A DNA stretch of 64,000 nucleotides from JBBSUQ01 sp964389755 (GCA_964389755.1 CAYMEW010000007.1:1-64000); one strand, 5' to 3'; shown: positions 9,069-16,753, numbered from the stretch's first letter. Notes: generated by a model from the letters alone, not told the origin. Made by a program: numbers and translations.

Positions 9069-9965
9069 TTAATCCTGTTTCTTCGCCATTCGGGCATGTT
9101 CCCATACAATGAGCAGCACCCCGACAAATACAAGTCCGAAACCGGGCAGGTGCCACCATTCAAATTTCTCACCGAGCAACACATACGAAAGAAGCAGGGC
9201 AGACAAGGGCATTATGACCATAAAACCGGCAGCCGTACTCCCGGAAACCTGTTTTACACCGGCGTACCATGCTAATGAACCGACTCCCATTGTCAAAACG
9301 CCGTATACAGCGAGGTAAATCCAGTCAGTGGTATTGATTTGCGACCATTCGGGCCAGAAGTCTTTCATAAAAAGTCCCGGCAAAAAAGCTATAAATCCGA
9401 ATAACGCTGAAATCCCGGCAATATCAACCGGCCGAAAGTCGCTGGTTATGGCCTTTCCGAATAAAGTATACGCCGCATCACAAAGTACGGCGAGACCGAT
9501 CAGTAAAATCCCGAGCCATGCGTTGTCCGAACCGGAAGAATCTTTCCCGGCCAGGTTTAGAACGAGTACGCCGGCAACGCCCAATCCAATCGCCACGATC
9601 TTCCGCCAGCCCATTCGGTCCCCAAAGAATAAAACTGACAGCCCGGCGGTGATTGCGGGAGCGCAACTCATCACGATGCTTCCTCCCACTCCACTGGTGT
9701 TTTTCATCCCGTAGAGCATGAACAGCGTAAAGCCGGTAACACCGATCACCCCGATGCCGATCATTAAAAGCCAGTCCTTCCCGGTAAATTTCGAGAATAC
9801 GGACCAGCGGATAAACGGCAGGAAAAAGATAAAGGCCAGCAATAAACGTGAAGCTCCGGCAAAGAATACGGAAAATTCTTTGCCGATCAGTTTACTAAGC
9901 GGAGTAGCACTTCCAAACAGGAACATGCCCAGGAACAGGAGCAGGTAAACAAATAGCTTTTTCAC
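9069..9965 (-). CDS. EamA-family (DMT) transporter
   Basis: This inner-membrane protein has about ten hydrophobic helices in two EamA repeats. The first begins LLLFLGMFLFGSATPLSKLIG, and the second contains DAAYTLFGKAITSDF and AGFMVIMPLSALLLSYVLLGE. The family exports metabolites such as amino acids, and the substrate here is unknown. I choose GTG 9965 (298 aa) because the first helix then starts at once. ATG 10013 (314 aa) would overlap the end of comM by 16 nt and suggests translational linkage to comM before that gene was split. Confidence 0.85.
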   Translation of the reverse strand: MKKLFVYLLLFLGMFLFGSATPLSKLIGKEFSVFFAGASRLLLAFIFFLPFIRWSVFSKFTGKDWLLMIGIGVIGVTGFTLFMLYGMKNTSGVGGSIVMSCAPAITAGLSVLFFGDRMGWRKIVAIGLGVAGVLVLNLAGKDSSGSDNAWLGILLIGLAVLCDAAYTLFGKAITSDFRPVDIAGISALFGFIAFLPGLFMKDFWPEWSQINTTDWIYLAVYGVLTMGVGSLAWYAGVKQVSGSTAAGFMVIMPLSALLLSYVLLGEKFEWWHLPGFGLVFVGVLLIVWEHARMAKKQD

Positions 9966-9997
9966 AGCAATTGTAACACGAAATGCTTCACCTTTGT

Positions 9998-10697
9998 TCA
10001 GGACGCTGCCCATCCGGACTTGTCAAGTGCTCTGAAATTGATAGCCTCCGCAAGGTGATGCGCTGCGATGTGTTCCGCACTATCCAGGTCGGCAATTGTT
10101 CTGGCAACTTTCAGTATCCGATCGTAGGCACGGGCCGAAAGTCCCAGCCGGTCCATGGCATGACGCAGGATTTGCGCCCCTTCTTCATTAATGGCGCAAA
10201 ACTTTTTCAGTTCCCGACTTTCCATCTGCGAATTGCAGTGAATTCCAATTTCCGTAAAGCGCTTTTCCTGGATTAATCGTGCGCGGATCACGCGTTCCCG
10301 AATATCCGTACTTCCTTCGGCCGAAGCGCTGTCTTTGGAAAGTTCGTCATAACTCACCGGCGTCACTTCGACATGCAGATCGATGCGGTCGAGCAGCGGT
10401 CCGCTGATACGGTTCAGGTATTTCTGTACCACACCCGGACCACAAAGGCACTCTTTTTCCGGATGATTGTGAAAACCACACGGACAGGGATTCATCGCAG
10501 CGACCAGCATAAATCCGGCGGGATAATCGACTGAAAACCGGGCCCGCGAAATGGTTACTTTACGGTCTTCAAGCGGTTGACGCATAACTTCCAGAACGGC
10601 CCGCTTGTATTCCGGAAGTTCGTCCAGGAAAAGTACGCCGTTGTGCGCCAGGGATATTTCTCCGGGCTGCGGGTATCCTCCGCCACCAACTAATGCG
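9998..10697 (-). pseudogene. comM: comM/yifB, C-terminal fragment (disrupted)
   Basis: This is the 3' part of the Mg-chelatase-like AAA+ ATPase ComM (YifB). In natural transformation ComM is a branch-migration helicase. The frame enters from the element as DVALVGGGGYPQPGE, then ISLAHNGVLFLDELPEFK, NPCPCGFHNHPEKECLCGP (zinc-like cysteines) and the C-terminal helical domain. The first ATG inside the fragment is at 10585. It has lost the Walker A half, which lies 8 kb away at 18765-19606. Joining the two pieces on ACGTC gives an uninterrupted 513-codon gene, a normal YifB length. Confidence 0.95.
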
Positions 10698-10702
10698 ACG
10701 TC
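10698..10702. other. Left attachment core (attL), ACGTC
   Basis: This is the left junction of the element. To its left is comM (minus-strand codons GTC GCA TTA). To its right is the recombinase tail that begins TCA GTT TAC on the plus strand. The same 5 bp occur at 18765-18769. In the inferred attB, CACCA and TGGTG half-sites flank the core. Confidence 0.85.
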
Positions 10703-10796
10703 AGTTTACAATACGAATGGTGAGGTACGATTAAAATATCAAGTAATAGTGCATATATCGGTTGATTGGAAAGATGAGGTTATTGAAATTAATTAA
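10703..10796 (+). other. Stranded C-terminal coding tail of the right-end recombinase
   Basis: These codons continue the frame of the large serine recombinase at 17169-18851 if the element is circularised on ACGTC. The core codons ACG TC join the A at 10703, and the frame then reads VYNTNGEVRLKYQVIVHISV and WKDEVIEIN, ending at TAA 10794-10796. The alternating hydrophobic, strand-like pattern is typical of the ends of such recombinases. In the integrated state the tail has no start codon of its own and is not attached to the enzyme. It stops 4 nt short of the convergent XRE gene, so it fills the space available to a real gene end. Confidence 0.75.
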
Positions 10797-10800
10797 TTTC

Positions 10801-11040
10801 TTATTCGAATCCTTCCGAAAAGAATGTTTTAAGGCTAACATTAAGAGCCTTGCAGACCCTCACTAAGCTACTGAACCTAATGTCTTCACCTCGTTCCAAA
10901 CGTGAGTAGTAACTAAGGGTATAATCATTATCGTACGCGAAGGTTTCTTGACTGGAATAGCCACATTCTATTCTTAGCTGTCTTATTCTTTTTCCAAGTG
11001 CTTTATTTTCAGTTGATTTCTCCCCCTTTATCTTAGTCAT
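10801..11040 (-). CDS. XRE-family helix-turn-helix regulator
   Basis: This 79-aa protein is a single HTH_3 domain: GKRIRQLRIECGYSSQETFA, then YTLSYYSRLERGE and a last helix with LVRVCKALNVSLKTFF. It is probably the repressor of the element. A palindromic operator (11107-11126) sits between it and the divergent gene at 11155. I favour ATG 11040; GTG 11061 would add seven residues. Its stop is 4 nt from the end of the recombinase tail, so the two would be convergent in the circular form. Confidence 0.82.
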   Translation of the reverse strand: MTKIKGEKSTENKALGKRIRQLRIECGYSSQETFAYDNDYTLSYYSRLERGEDIRFSSLVRVCKALNVSLKTFFSEGFE

Positions 11041-11092
11041 TTTATCAAATTGATTTCTCACATCAATTTTAACGTTTCAAGACTTGTTAGAT

Positions 11093-11126
11093 TAGCACTA
11101 AAAAGTATAGCACTATTTAGTGCTAT
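11093..11126. promoter_or_regulatory. Operator for XRE regulator
   Basis: A perfect 20-bp palindrome at 11107-11126 (9-bp arms ATAGCACTA/TAGTGCTAT) is preceded by a third half-site TAGCACTA at 11093-11100. It lies between the divergent XRE gene and the gene at 11155, and ends 4 bp before a -7 promoter element. This is the expected place for a repressor operator. Confidence 0.65.
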
Positions 11127-11130
11127 TTAT

Positions 11131-11138
11131 TATATTTG
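11131..11138 (+). promoter_or_regulatory. Promoter -7 element for the 11155-11969 gene pair
   Basis: TATATTTG matches TAnnTTTG and lies 16 nt before the ATG at 11155. The operator palindrome fills the space where the -33 region would be, so repressor binding should block it. Confidence 0.5.
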
Positions 11139-11154
11139 AACCAAATAAAGCGTA

Positions 11155-11604
11155 ATGAAAACTATTAACTTAAGCACTGGAACTATTGTAATAGACGACG
11201 AAAGTCTAAATTTTGTTTGGGAAGGGAATAACCTTTCAATTTTTCGAAAACACATTGGAAAGGTCAATATTCAGACAGAAAGAAGAATGAAACACCCAAC
11301 ATGGCAATATGGTTTTAGACTAGGGGTCATTGGGGTTATTTTGATAATAGCAACTTTTATTAAGCCGAACTCATTATTATCTTGGCTTGCCTTTATCACC
11401 ATGTTCTTTGCCATCTTCCTTGTTATTGGTGATGTTTTTTTCACCCTCATAGGTCTCCCTTTGATTGATAATATAATGGTTCGATTGGTTGGTGAAAACG
11501 TCACGGTTGCAACCATCCAAAACACTAATGGAACAGACCTCGAATTCTTTATTGCAGAGGACGAAATTGTTATAGTTAGAGGGCTTGAGAAATACCGTCT
11601 GTAA
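11155..11604 (+). CDS. Predicted membrane protein, unknown function
   Basis: I do not recognise the family. It has 149 aa. The N-terminal 60 residues are soluble and beta-rich (MKTINLSTGTIVIDDESLNF). Two hydrophobic helices lie at about 60-78 and 82-105. A C-terminal beta-rich tail is rich in valine and acidic residues (LEFFIAEDEIVIVRGLEKY). It is the first gene behind the XRE operator and is followed after 17 nt by a lipoprotein gene, so both are probably accessory genes under repressor control. Codon use is AT-rich like the rest of the element. Confidence 0.65.
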   Translation: MKTINLSTGTIVIDDESLNFVWEGNNLSIFRKHIGKVNIQTERRMKHPTWQYGFRLGVIGVILIIATFIKPNSLLSWLAFITMFFAIFLVIGDVFFTLIGLPLIDNIMVRLVGENVTVATIQNTNGTDLEFFIAEDEIVIVRGLEKYRL

Positions 11605-11621
11605 AATCCAAATTCACTATT

Positions 11622-11969
11622 ATGAAAAAACCATTAATCATCATCACAACGTTAATCCTTTTGTCCTGCAAAAAGGAAACAATAATACAGGAACCTGAAT
11701 TTAAACCTCACTTTATTGAGATGTATAGTAGCAGTACATACCACATTAAATTCTATCGTAATGGGCTTGAAGTTCCAGCTTACGAATCACCAAATTCGAA
11801 TATGACTGGTATTACAGTACATAGTGACGATTCTGTTCGCATGACATCTATTAAATTGTCAAATGGGTTATTTACCAACTGGATTAAACTTGACGGTATT
11901 ACGGTTGTTGACAATACATTTTGGGTTATGGATTCAGATACGATTAATATAAGTTATGTGATTCAATAA
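11622..11969 (+). CDS. Small predicted lipoprotein
   Basis: This 115-aa protein opens with MKKPLIIITTLILLSC, a lipoprotein signal peptide with the lipidated cysteine at 16, followed by KKE. The mature part is about 100 residues, beta-rich, with no motif I recognise. Paired with the membrane protein 17 nt upstream, it may be a surface or periplasmic partner. A surface-exclusion or superinfection role would be a guess from position only. Confidence 0.65.
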   Translation: MKKPLIIITTLILLSCKKETIIQEPEFKPHFIEMYSSSTYHIKFYRNGLEVPAYESPNSNMTGITVHSDDSVRMTSIKLSNGLFTNWIKLDGITVVDNTFWVMDSDTINISYVIQ

Positions 11970-12088
11970 CAATTTAAACAAATGGGAGACACTCCCGCGC
12001 CTCCCAAATGCTAACCCTAAGGTTTCGAAACTGTTTTGTAAAAATACAATATTTACATTAAATGAACACAAAATACTCATATATACAA
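11970..12088. other. Intergenic region with a GGGAG/CTCCC hairpin
   Basis: This 119-nt stretch between the lipoprotein gene and the convergent resolvase gene contains a short perfect hairpin at 11984-11996 (GGGAG, ACA, CTCCC). No T-run follows it, so I do not call a classical terminator. No gene is seen. Confidence 0.4.
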
Positions 12089-12712
12089 TCAATTTATAAT
12101 CTTTTTTATTTTTTGAACTGTCCCACTACTTCTGTCGGTAAGTTTCATCACCTCACGCACTGAAAAGCCCTTTTTAAGATATTTAACGACTTCTGCATGG
12201 TCCTCTAATATACTATCATCAGATTTACGAAAACCTTCCTTACGCCCAACCCTTCCACCATTTTCACGGTAGTTTTTATATCCTGATTTCATACGAGCAA
12301 GCAATTGCTGCTTTTCCATAGTTGAAACGGCACTCAGAACCTCAATCATGAACTTTGAGAACGGGTTAAACTCACCTTTTTCGTTAAGTGTTTCGATATT
12401 GTGCATTTTAATATAAAGTGAAATGCCGTGATTGGTAAGTGTGTCTATTGTATCCAGAACTTCGATAGTATCGCGACCAAGGCGGGACAACTCCCAACAA
12501 AGGACTTTATCAACTCTATTTTTCTTTACAAAGTCAACCATCTTCAAAAGTTCTGGTCTTTCGTGATTCTTTTTTGAGCCACTAATCTTCTCCTTGAATG
12601 TTCCTAGGATTTCATATCCCATCTTTTCACAGTACTCCTTGAGTTCTTTTGTTTGACGTGCATAATCCTGCTGAATTGTGGAAACCCTTGCGTATAAAAC
12701 TACTTTTACCAT
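12089..12712 (-). CDS. Small serine recombinase (resolvase/invertase)
   Basis: This 207-aa protein has the resolvase catalytic domain: VVLYARVST with nucleophile Ser11, then SRLGRDTIEVLDTI with the conserved arginine, and the long E-helix MEKQQLLARMKSGYKNYR. A C-terminal helix-turn-helix follows (VVKYLKKGFSVREVMKLTDRSS). The size matches the Hin/Tn3 resolvase group, so it probably acts on a short res- or inversion-type site rather than on attB. Three GTATCA/TGATAC half-sites lie directly upstream (12713-12758). One touches its start codon, suggesting a recombination site or autorepression. Confidence 0.9.
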   Translation of the reverse strand: MVKVVLYARVSTIQQDYARQTKELKEYCEKMGYEILGTFKEKISGSKKNHERPELLKMVDFVKKNRVDKVLCWELSRLGRDTIEVLDTIDTLTNHGISLYIKMHNIETLNEKGEFNPFSKFMIEVLSAVSTMEKQQLLARMKSGYKNYRENGGRVGRKEGFRKSDDSILEDHAEVVKYLKKGFSVREVMKLTDRSSGTVQKIKKIIN

Positions 12713-12758
12713 GTATCATTTTAATTTACAACATTACAATGATACTAATAATGTATCA
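12713..12758. promoter_or_regulatory. GTATCA/TGATAC repeats at the resolvase gene
   Basis: GTATCA occurs at 12713-12718, TGATAC at 12740-12745 and GTATCA at 12753-12758. The last two form an inverted repeat with a 7-nt spacer. The cluster abuts the resolvase start codon. Small serine recombinases usually bind such half-sites within 150 bp of their gene. Confidence 0.5.
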
Positions 12759-12842
12759 AATTAACAACTAATCATTAATTAAAATAATACGTTTTTAAGA
12801 TAGTACGATAAAGGTTATATTTATTCCTCAAACAAAACCTCT

Positions 12843-13049
12843 ATGGCAGAATTTAGCAAAGAATGGTGTGAGAAGGAAGAATTCAACATTCCTTACGACT
12901 TTAGTGTAATCGAAGTGTTCTCACGACTTAAAGAAGGTGAAAGCACGGTAATGATTTGTGAAGGTTTCGGCTTCACCCATATCGTAAATGACGGCGGTGA
13001 ATGTTACGTAGTAAAACGGGGAGAATTAATTCGATTTGACCAGTTATGA
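12843..13049 (+). CDS. Small hypothetical protein
   Basis: This 68-aa acidic protein is not recognised (MAEFSKEWCEKEEFNIPYDF, then STVMICEGFGFTHIV). It is divergent from the resolvase gene and its end overlaps the convergent rnlB-like gene by 6 nt. The overlap and element-like codon use make it plausible but unproven. An excision or directionality factor is one possibility, since these are small and unrelated among elements, but nothing in the sequence shows it. Confidence 0.5.
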   Translation: MAEFSKEWCEKEEFNIPYDFSVIEVFSRLKEGESTVMICEGFGFTHIVNDGGECYVVKRGELIRFDQL

Positions 13050-13415
13050 ATTAACTAGTTGTAGATTCTCAACAATTTTACTCTTTTGAAGACTGGACAG
13101 GTAAGACTCCCGAATTTGGCCAATATGTTTTAAGTGATATTGCGAAATCATACTGAGTGTGTTAATTCCGACATTTTTCAAACCTATAACATTAATGTTC
13201 CGAGCATCAAATTGAACTCCATTAAAGGTTGTTTCAACAAACCTGTTTCGTGCTTGTCCATTTGTTAGAAGAAGGTCAAAAAGAACTTTACCAGAATAAT
13301 TCCTAGAACAAAGGTCATTCTGAACATCAAATAGAACTTCATCCAAACGATTATTATTTAGAGTAATAATCGCAAGACCTCGTTCCGTTTTCAATATATC
13401 ATACTTCTTTCTCAT
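13044..13415 (-). CDS. rnlB: RnlB-type antitoxin
   Basis: This 123-aa protein is the predicted antitoxin that would bind and neutralise the RnlA toxin. Its length equals that of E. coli RnlB as I recall it. The motif GKVLFDLLLTNGQARNRFV aligns with the RnlB core GEILFDLLCANG..NRFV. The start ATG 13415 overlaps the toxin stop (ATGA), a coupled arrangement normal for this pair, and toxin-first order is as in E. coli rnlAB. An ATG at 13445 would add ten residues and is less likely. The identification comes from memory of the family, not from a search. Confidence 0.78.
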   Translation of the reverse strand: MRKKYDILKTERGLAIITLNNNRLDEVLFDVQNDLCSRNYSGKVLFDLLLTNGQARNRFVETTFNGVQFDARNINVIGLKNVGINTLSMISQYHLKHIGQIRESYLSSLQKSKIVENLQLVNS

Positions 13416-14488
13416 AGTAAAGCTGTATTTCTTTCTTGGATGCACCTGACTGAATTTTCAATTAAATCAAATACATCACTAACATGAGATTTTGCTTCAT
13501 CTATATCTTCGATTAGACTAGTACCAACAAGTATGCCAGTGGTATGGAAAATCAAATGTCTAGTACCTTTAAAATGGTTATAGCATTTCTCCACAACAGC
13601 TTGCTTATATTCACAATTTAAGGCATTTTTCGCATTTTCACTAACAACATACTTTCCTGTTGTATTGTCATAACCGAATTTTTCACCAAAATTCTCATTT
13701 ATCGGTATACCTGAATCATTAAAAATTTGTTTCATAAATGCTTCAAGTCCCCTAAATGCTGGGAACGTAATGAACGAATAATCCGTTGTTTCCACATCTA
13801 TTCGTTCAGTAATTATAGCAGGCATTAGAACCGCTTTCACAACGTCATGGATGTAATCCTTAGCAGTTGGTATCCTCGCTTCAAACATCACTCCTACTTC
13901 ATCCCTATCAACGTTCTCAACTTTATATCCTTCCAAGGTTGCTTCAACGATGTCCCCAAAAGATAAATACTGAGATAACCCTTCAAGAACAAAACTTTTT
14001 AGTAATCCAGATTTACCTTGAACATTAAATGCTCTATTCGTGAAGTAATTTAAATGGCACTTATCACCGTAGGCACTCTTAAGAGTAATCGTGTAGCCAT
14101 TCGTTCGGTTCTTTTTTTCAACTTCCTCTACATCGTACTCTGATACCAAGTACTCAACTAGGTCGTTCAAATTTTCTTCAGAAAAATCTTCAATATAAAT
14201 TGACCTACTATTTTGAGAGTCAAAACGAGTTCTATTTATTACGTGTTCCACAATTTCTTTAGCAAGCTCTTCGTTATCAATAGATTCATGCAAAGAAAAG
14301 CTTACAGTTCCTTTATTATCATTTTGATAATAACAAATCTTACAAGTGGAATCGACTTCGGGAGGTGAAACTATGTACCTTGTTAATTTTTCATATTCTA
14401 ACACCTCTACTTGAGAGGATTCTCGGAAACTCCTAAATGCGTCAGTAATTAGTTCTCGCCTTAAGTGTAAGTTTTTGAATTGTGTCAT
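13412..14488 (-). CDS. rnlA: RnlA-type toxin (RNase LS)
   Basis: This 358-aa protein matches the length of E. coli RnlA (357 aa). The C-terminal third carries the HEPN-like Rx4H catalytic motif RHLIFH (R310, H315) in the same context as RnlA's RHSLFH. About 60 residues before it, FRGLEAFMKQIFNDSGIPI corresponds to RnlA LRTIEGVLKSKMSGLGMPV. In E. coli RnlA is an endoribonuclease that degrades phage mRNA when the unstable RnlB is lost and is countered by T4 Dmd; RNase HI assists it. Here it is probably the anti-phage or stabilising cargo of the element. The N-terminal domains are too divergent for me to align by eye. Confidence 0.8.
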   Translation of the reverse strand: MTQFKNLHLRRELITDAFRSFRESSQVEVLEYEKLTRYIVSPPEVDSTCKICYYQNDNKGTVSFSLHESIDNEELAKEIVEHVINRTRFDSQNSRSIYIEDFSEENLNDLVEYLVSEYDVEEVEKKNRTNGYTITLKSAYGDKCHLNYFTNRAFNVQGKSGLLKSFVLEGLSQYLSFGDIVEATLEGYKVENVDRDEVGVMFEARIPTAKDYIHDVVKAVLMPAIITERIDVETTDYSFITFPAFRGLEAFMKQIFNDSGIPINENFGEKFGYDNTTGKYVVSENAKNALNCEYKQAVVEKCYNHFKGTRHLIFHTTGILVGTSLIEDIDEAKSHVSDVFDLIENSVRCIQERNTALL

Positions 14489-14516
14489 TTCGATTTATTC
14501 GAAAGGGTCAAAATTA
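14488..14516 (-). promoter_or_regulatory. rnlAB promoter and inverted repeat
   Basis: A -7 element (TAATTTTG on the minus strand, 14509-14516) lies 20 nt before the rnlA start. Between them is an inverted repeat with arms TTTCGA/TCGAAA and a 5-nt spacer (14488-14504) that touches the start codon. It is a reasonable autoregulatory operator for a toxin-antitoxin operon. Confidence 0.45.
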
Positions 14517-14667
14517 CACTTTCAACAAGAAGATTATATGCAATTTTGAAAAAAAATACAGTCTAATTCAAAAAAATGAGTATTAATACCTAAACAATAT
14601 AGGTGTTTTTTAACATTCTAAGTGAATTATCAACATTCATTTCAAAATCAAGTCCTTATTTACCGTA

Positions 14668-14724
14668 ATTAATCATAAACCATCTTGTCTCTCCTAACCA
14701 CATTAGCCATTCAATATATGATAT
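14668..14724. repeat. 57-bp direct repeat, copy A
   Basis: It matches 14978-15034 at 51 of 57 positions by eye. On the minus strand it encodes EWLMWLGETRWFMIN, then YGK and a stop, in the same frame as the 3' end of the recombinase at 14957-16753. It looks like the displaced original end of that gene. Confidence 0.85.
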
Positions 14725-14757
14725 TTCTTACTTTTAGGTTTACTAAACGATATTTAT

Positions 14758-14982
14758 ATGGAAAGACTTGAAATTAATACAACTGATGTGGAAAATTTAG
14801 ATGACATGGTTAGAGAAACAAATAAGGCACTTGGTGAAATATCAAGAAGGATGAATATTACCTCAAATAACGTTGACAAAATGAATAAGAAGTTATCCGA
14901 TTTAGATACCAAGATGACTAATCGTATTGATGGTATAGAATCCAAAATGGATAAAATCATGAAACACTTCGGTATCGATTAA
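14758..14982 (+). CDS. Small coiled-coil protein
   Basis: This 74-aa protein is almost entirely predicted coiled coil, with heptads such as LDDMVRETNKALGEISRRMN and VDKMNKKLSDLDTKMTNRID. I recognise no family. It is bracketed by the two copies of the 57-bp repeat and overlaps the 3' end of the large recombinase gene (opposite strand) by 26 nt. Large serine recombinases use a coiled coil to control synapsis, so a modulator of recombination is a possible role, but this is inference from position. Confidence 0.6.
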   Translation: MERLEINTTDVENLDDMVRETNKALGEISRRMNITSNNVDKMNKKLSDLDTKMTNRIDGIESKMDKIMKHFGID

Positions 14983-16753
14983 TCATAAACCACCTGATTT
15001 CTCCTAACCACATTAGCCATTCACTATATGGTATATATCTATCACTATTGTTCGACCTAGTAGTATATAAGGCTACACCTGAATTTTCATCACTATTTTG
15101 TGTTAAAACCTCATCATTCAAATCACCTGAAACCCTCTTGTCATGGGCATTTGACAGGTTTGAAAGATAAGTTCGACCTAAATCGAAAAAATCTTCTGGA
15201 TTTTTCGGAGTTCCATTATTTCCAAAATCATTACCGTTTCTTCCTAGAAAGCCCATCACATCTACGATTGGATTAATTTCAATTGGTTTCAACGAGTTCG
15301 ACATTTTGTCATAAAACACCCCCTTAGGAAATAATAGATTCTGAATTTCAAGCCTCATTTCAAGGTTTGAATCAAACCAAATTTTATCCAACTGATTACC
15401 GAATTTAACAGCTTGATAAATCTCATCTTCAAAGTGATTTATCTCGTAATTCATCTTCGAAATGGTCTTTTCAAGGTCGTCAATGGAATGTTTTAAGTCC
15501 TTCATAACCCTCTTATATTCATCCCTGATTTCAGGGTCATTTTCAGCAAATACCAAGTCTAGTACATCATCCTTTTTCTTTATGAGTTGATTTACTCGCT
15601 TTTGAAGCATTTTCTTATGTTTCAACTCTTCATGCTCCAAGATGAGGTAGAAAGCCCTTAATTTGGTGTCTAACATCGGTATACACTTCTTCTTAATCTT
15701 GAACCATTTCAATAGTTCATGATAGGCTTCATTCAGTTCAATAGCACTCTTATTGACTTTACACCCCTTATTACATCGATAATAACCTAACCCCTTTTTC
15801 TCCTTAAATTCACCTGTCATGTTATTACCACAACCATCACATACTAAATGCCTTCTAAGTGGTAATTCTTCCCTATCAGTAACCTTCTTCTTCGTTCTGT
15901 TCGGATTGATAACATTATTGATACGACAAAAATCAGCCATTGAGACTATTGGTTCATGATTTCCCTCTGATATACATTTTGGTGCTGGATTTCTCACATC
16001 CCTTATTAGACCACAATAAAATGGGTTCTGAAACATACTACTAATTGACGATTCACTTATTGACATTCCCATAGCTTCGAGATTATTCATTACCTCTCTG
16101 TTTGTCGCTCCCTTCAACTTCATCTCAAAAGCCATTTTCAAAAGCCTTCCTTCATCATTAATAGTAATCACTTGTTCACCATTAATTTTATCCATATTAT
16201 AGCCACGAATAGTACCCGCCATTCTGTAACCATTTAATAAATTATCTTGAATATTGGCATGTACGTATTTCTTTCTTTTCTCATTATCAATTTCAGCTTC
16301 AAAGAACTTCATGATTTGATTTAAGCGACCTTGAGGGGTGAATACATCTTGTGCATCACCAATATCAATAAAGCCAATACCTAAATCAATCAGCTGGTCG
16401 AGAATATCGGTAAGATACTTACCATCTCTACCAAATCTTTCAGAGTGAAACACAACAATCTTAGAAATCTTATTATTCGAGTCCTTACAATAGTTCATAA
16501 GGGCATCAATTGATGGTCTTTTATTTCCTCTTTTACTGGATTCACCATCAATCCTAAAAACTTTCTTAGTCTTATAACCGTTTTCCTCAGCCCATTCCTT
16601 AATAGCTTTTTCTTGGACGGAAACGGATTGTGAACGCGATTTAGAATCTTTTTCAGAACGTCTGCAATAAGCAACAATATTGTTGCCATCAACCTTAAAT
16701 GTAGTATCGTGGTCGAAACCAAAATGCTCCCTAATTGTTTCTAGTAGATTCAC
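14957..16753 (-). CDS. Large serine recombinase (second)
   Basis: This 598-aa protein has an N-terminal resolvase domain with nucleophile Ser33 in VAYCRRSEKD, then HSERFGRDGKYLTDILDQLI. The recombinase domain follows, then a zinc ribbon (CDGCGNNMTGEF..YYRCNKGC, about 305-335), and a long coiled coil (about 375-450, HEELKHKKMLQKRVNQLIKKK). It is divergent from the first large recombinase at 17169. Its last residues run through copy B of the 57-bp repeat and end in RYRSVS. Copy A, 310 bp further on, encodes the same segment with a different ending (YGK), suggesting the native 3' end was displaced by an insertion. Confidence 0.92.
   Translation of the reverse strand: MNLLETIREHFGFDHDTTFKVDGNNIVAYCRRSEKDSKSRSQSVSVQEKAIKEWAEENGYKTKKVFRIDGESSKRGNKRPSIDALMNYCKDSNNKISKIVVFHSERFGRDGKYLTDILDQLIDLGIGFIDIGDAQDVFTPQGRLNQIMKFFEAEIDNEKRKKYVHANIQDNLLNGYRMAGTIRGYNMDKINGEQVITINDEGRLLKMAFEMKLKGATNREVMNNLEAMGMSISESSISSMFQNPFYCGLIRDVRNPAPKCISEGNHEPIVSMADFCRINNVINPNRTKKKVTDREELPLRRHLVCDGCGNNMTGEFKEKKGLGYYRCNKGCKVNKSAIELNEAYHELLKWFKIKKKCIPMLDTKLRAFYLILEHEELKHKKMLQKRVNQLIKKKDDVLDLVFAENDPEIRDEYKRVMKDLKHSIDDLEKTISKMNYEINHFEDEIYQAVKFGNQLDKIWFDSNLEMRLEIQNLLFPKGVFYDKMSNSLKPIEINPIVDVMGFLGRNGNDFGNNGTPKNPEDFFDLGRTYLSNLSNAHDKRVSGDLNDEVLTQNSDENSGVALYTTRSNNSDRYIPYSEWLMWLGEIRWFMINRYRSVS
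14978..15034. repeat. 57-bp direct repeat, copy B
   Basis: The second copy lies inside the 3' coding end of the large recombinase at 14957-16753, exactly 310 bp from copy A in direct orientation. The two copies bracket the coiled-coil gene. Confidence 0.85.

Noticed and set aside
14557..14610. ACCTA/TAGGT hairpin with T-run as a terminator
   Set aside because: The T-run is on the plus strand, where no gene ends upstream; on the minus strand there is no T-run.
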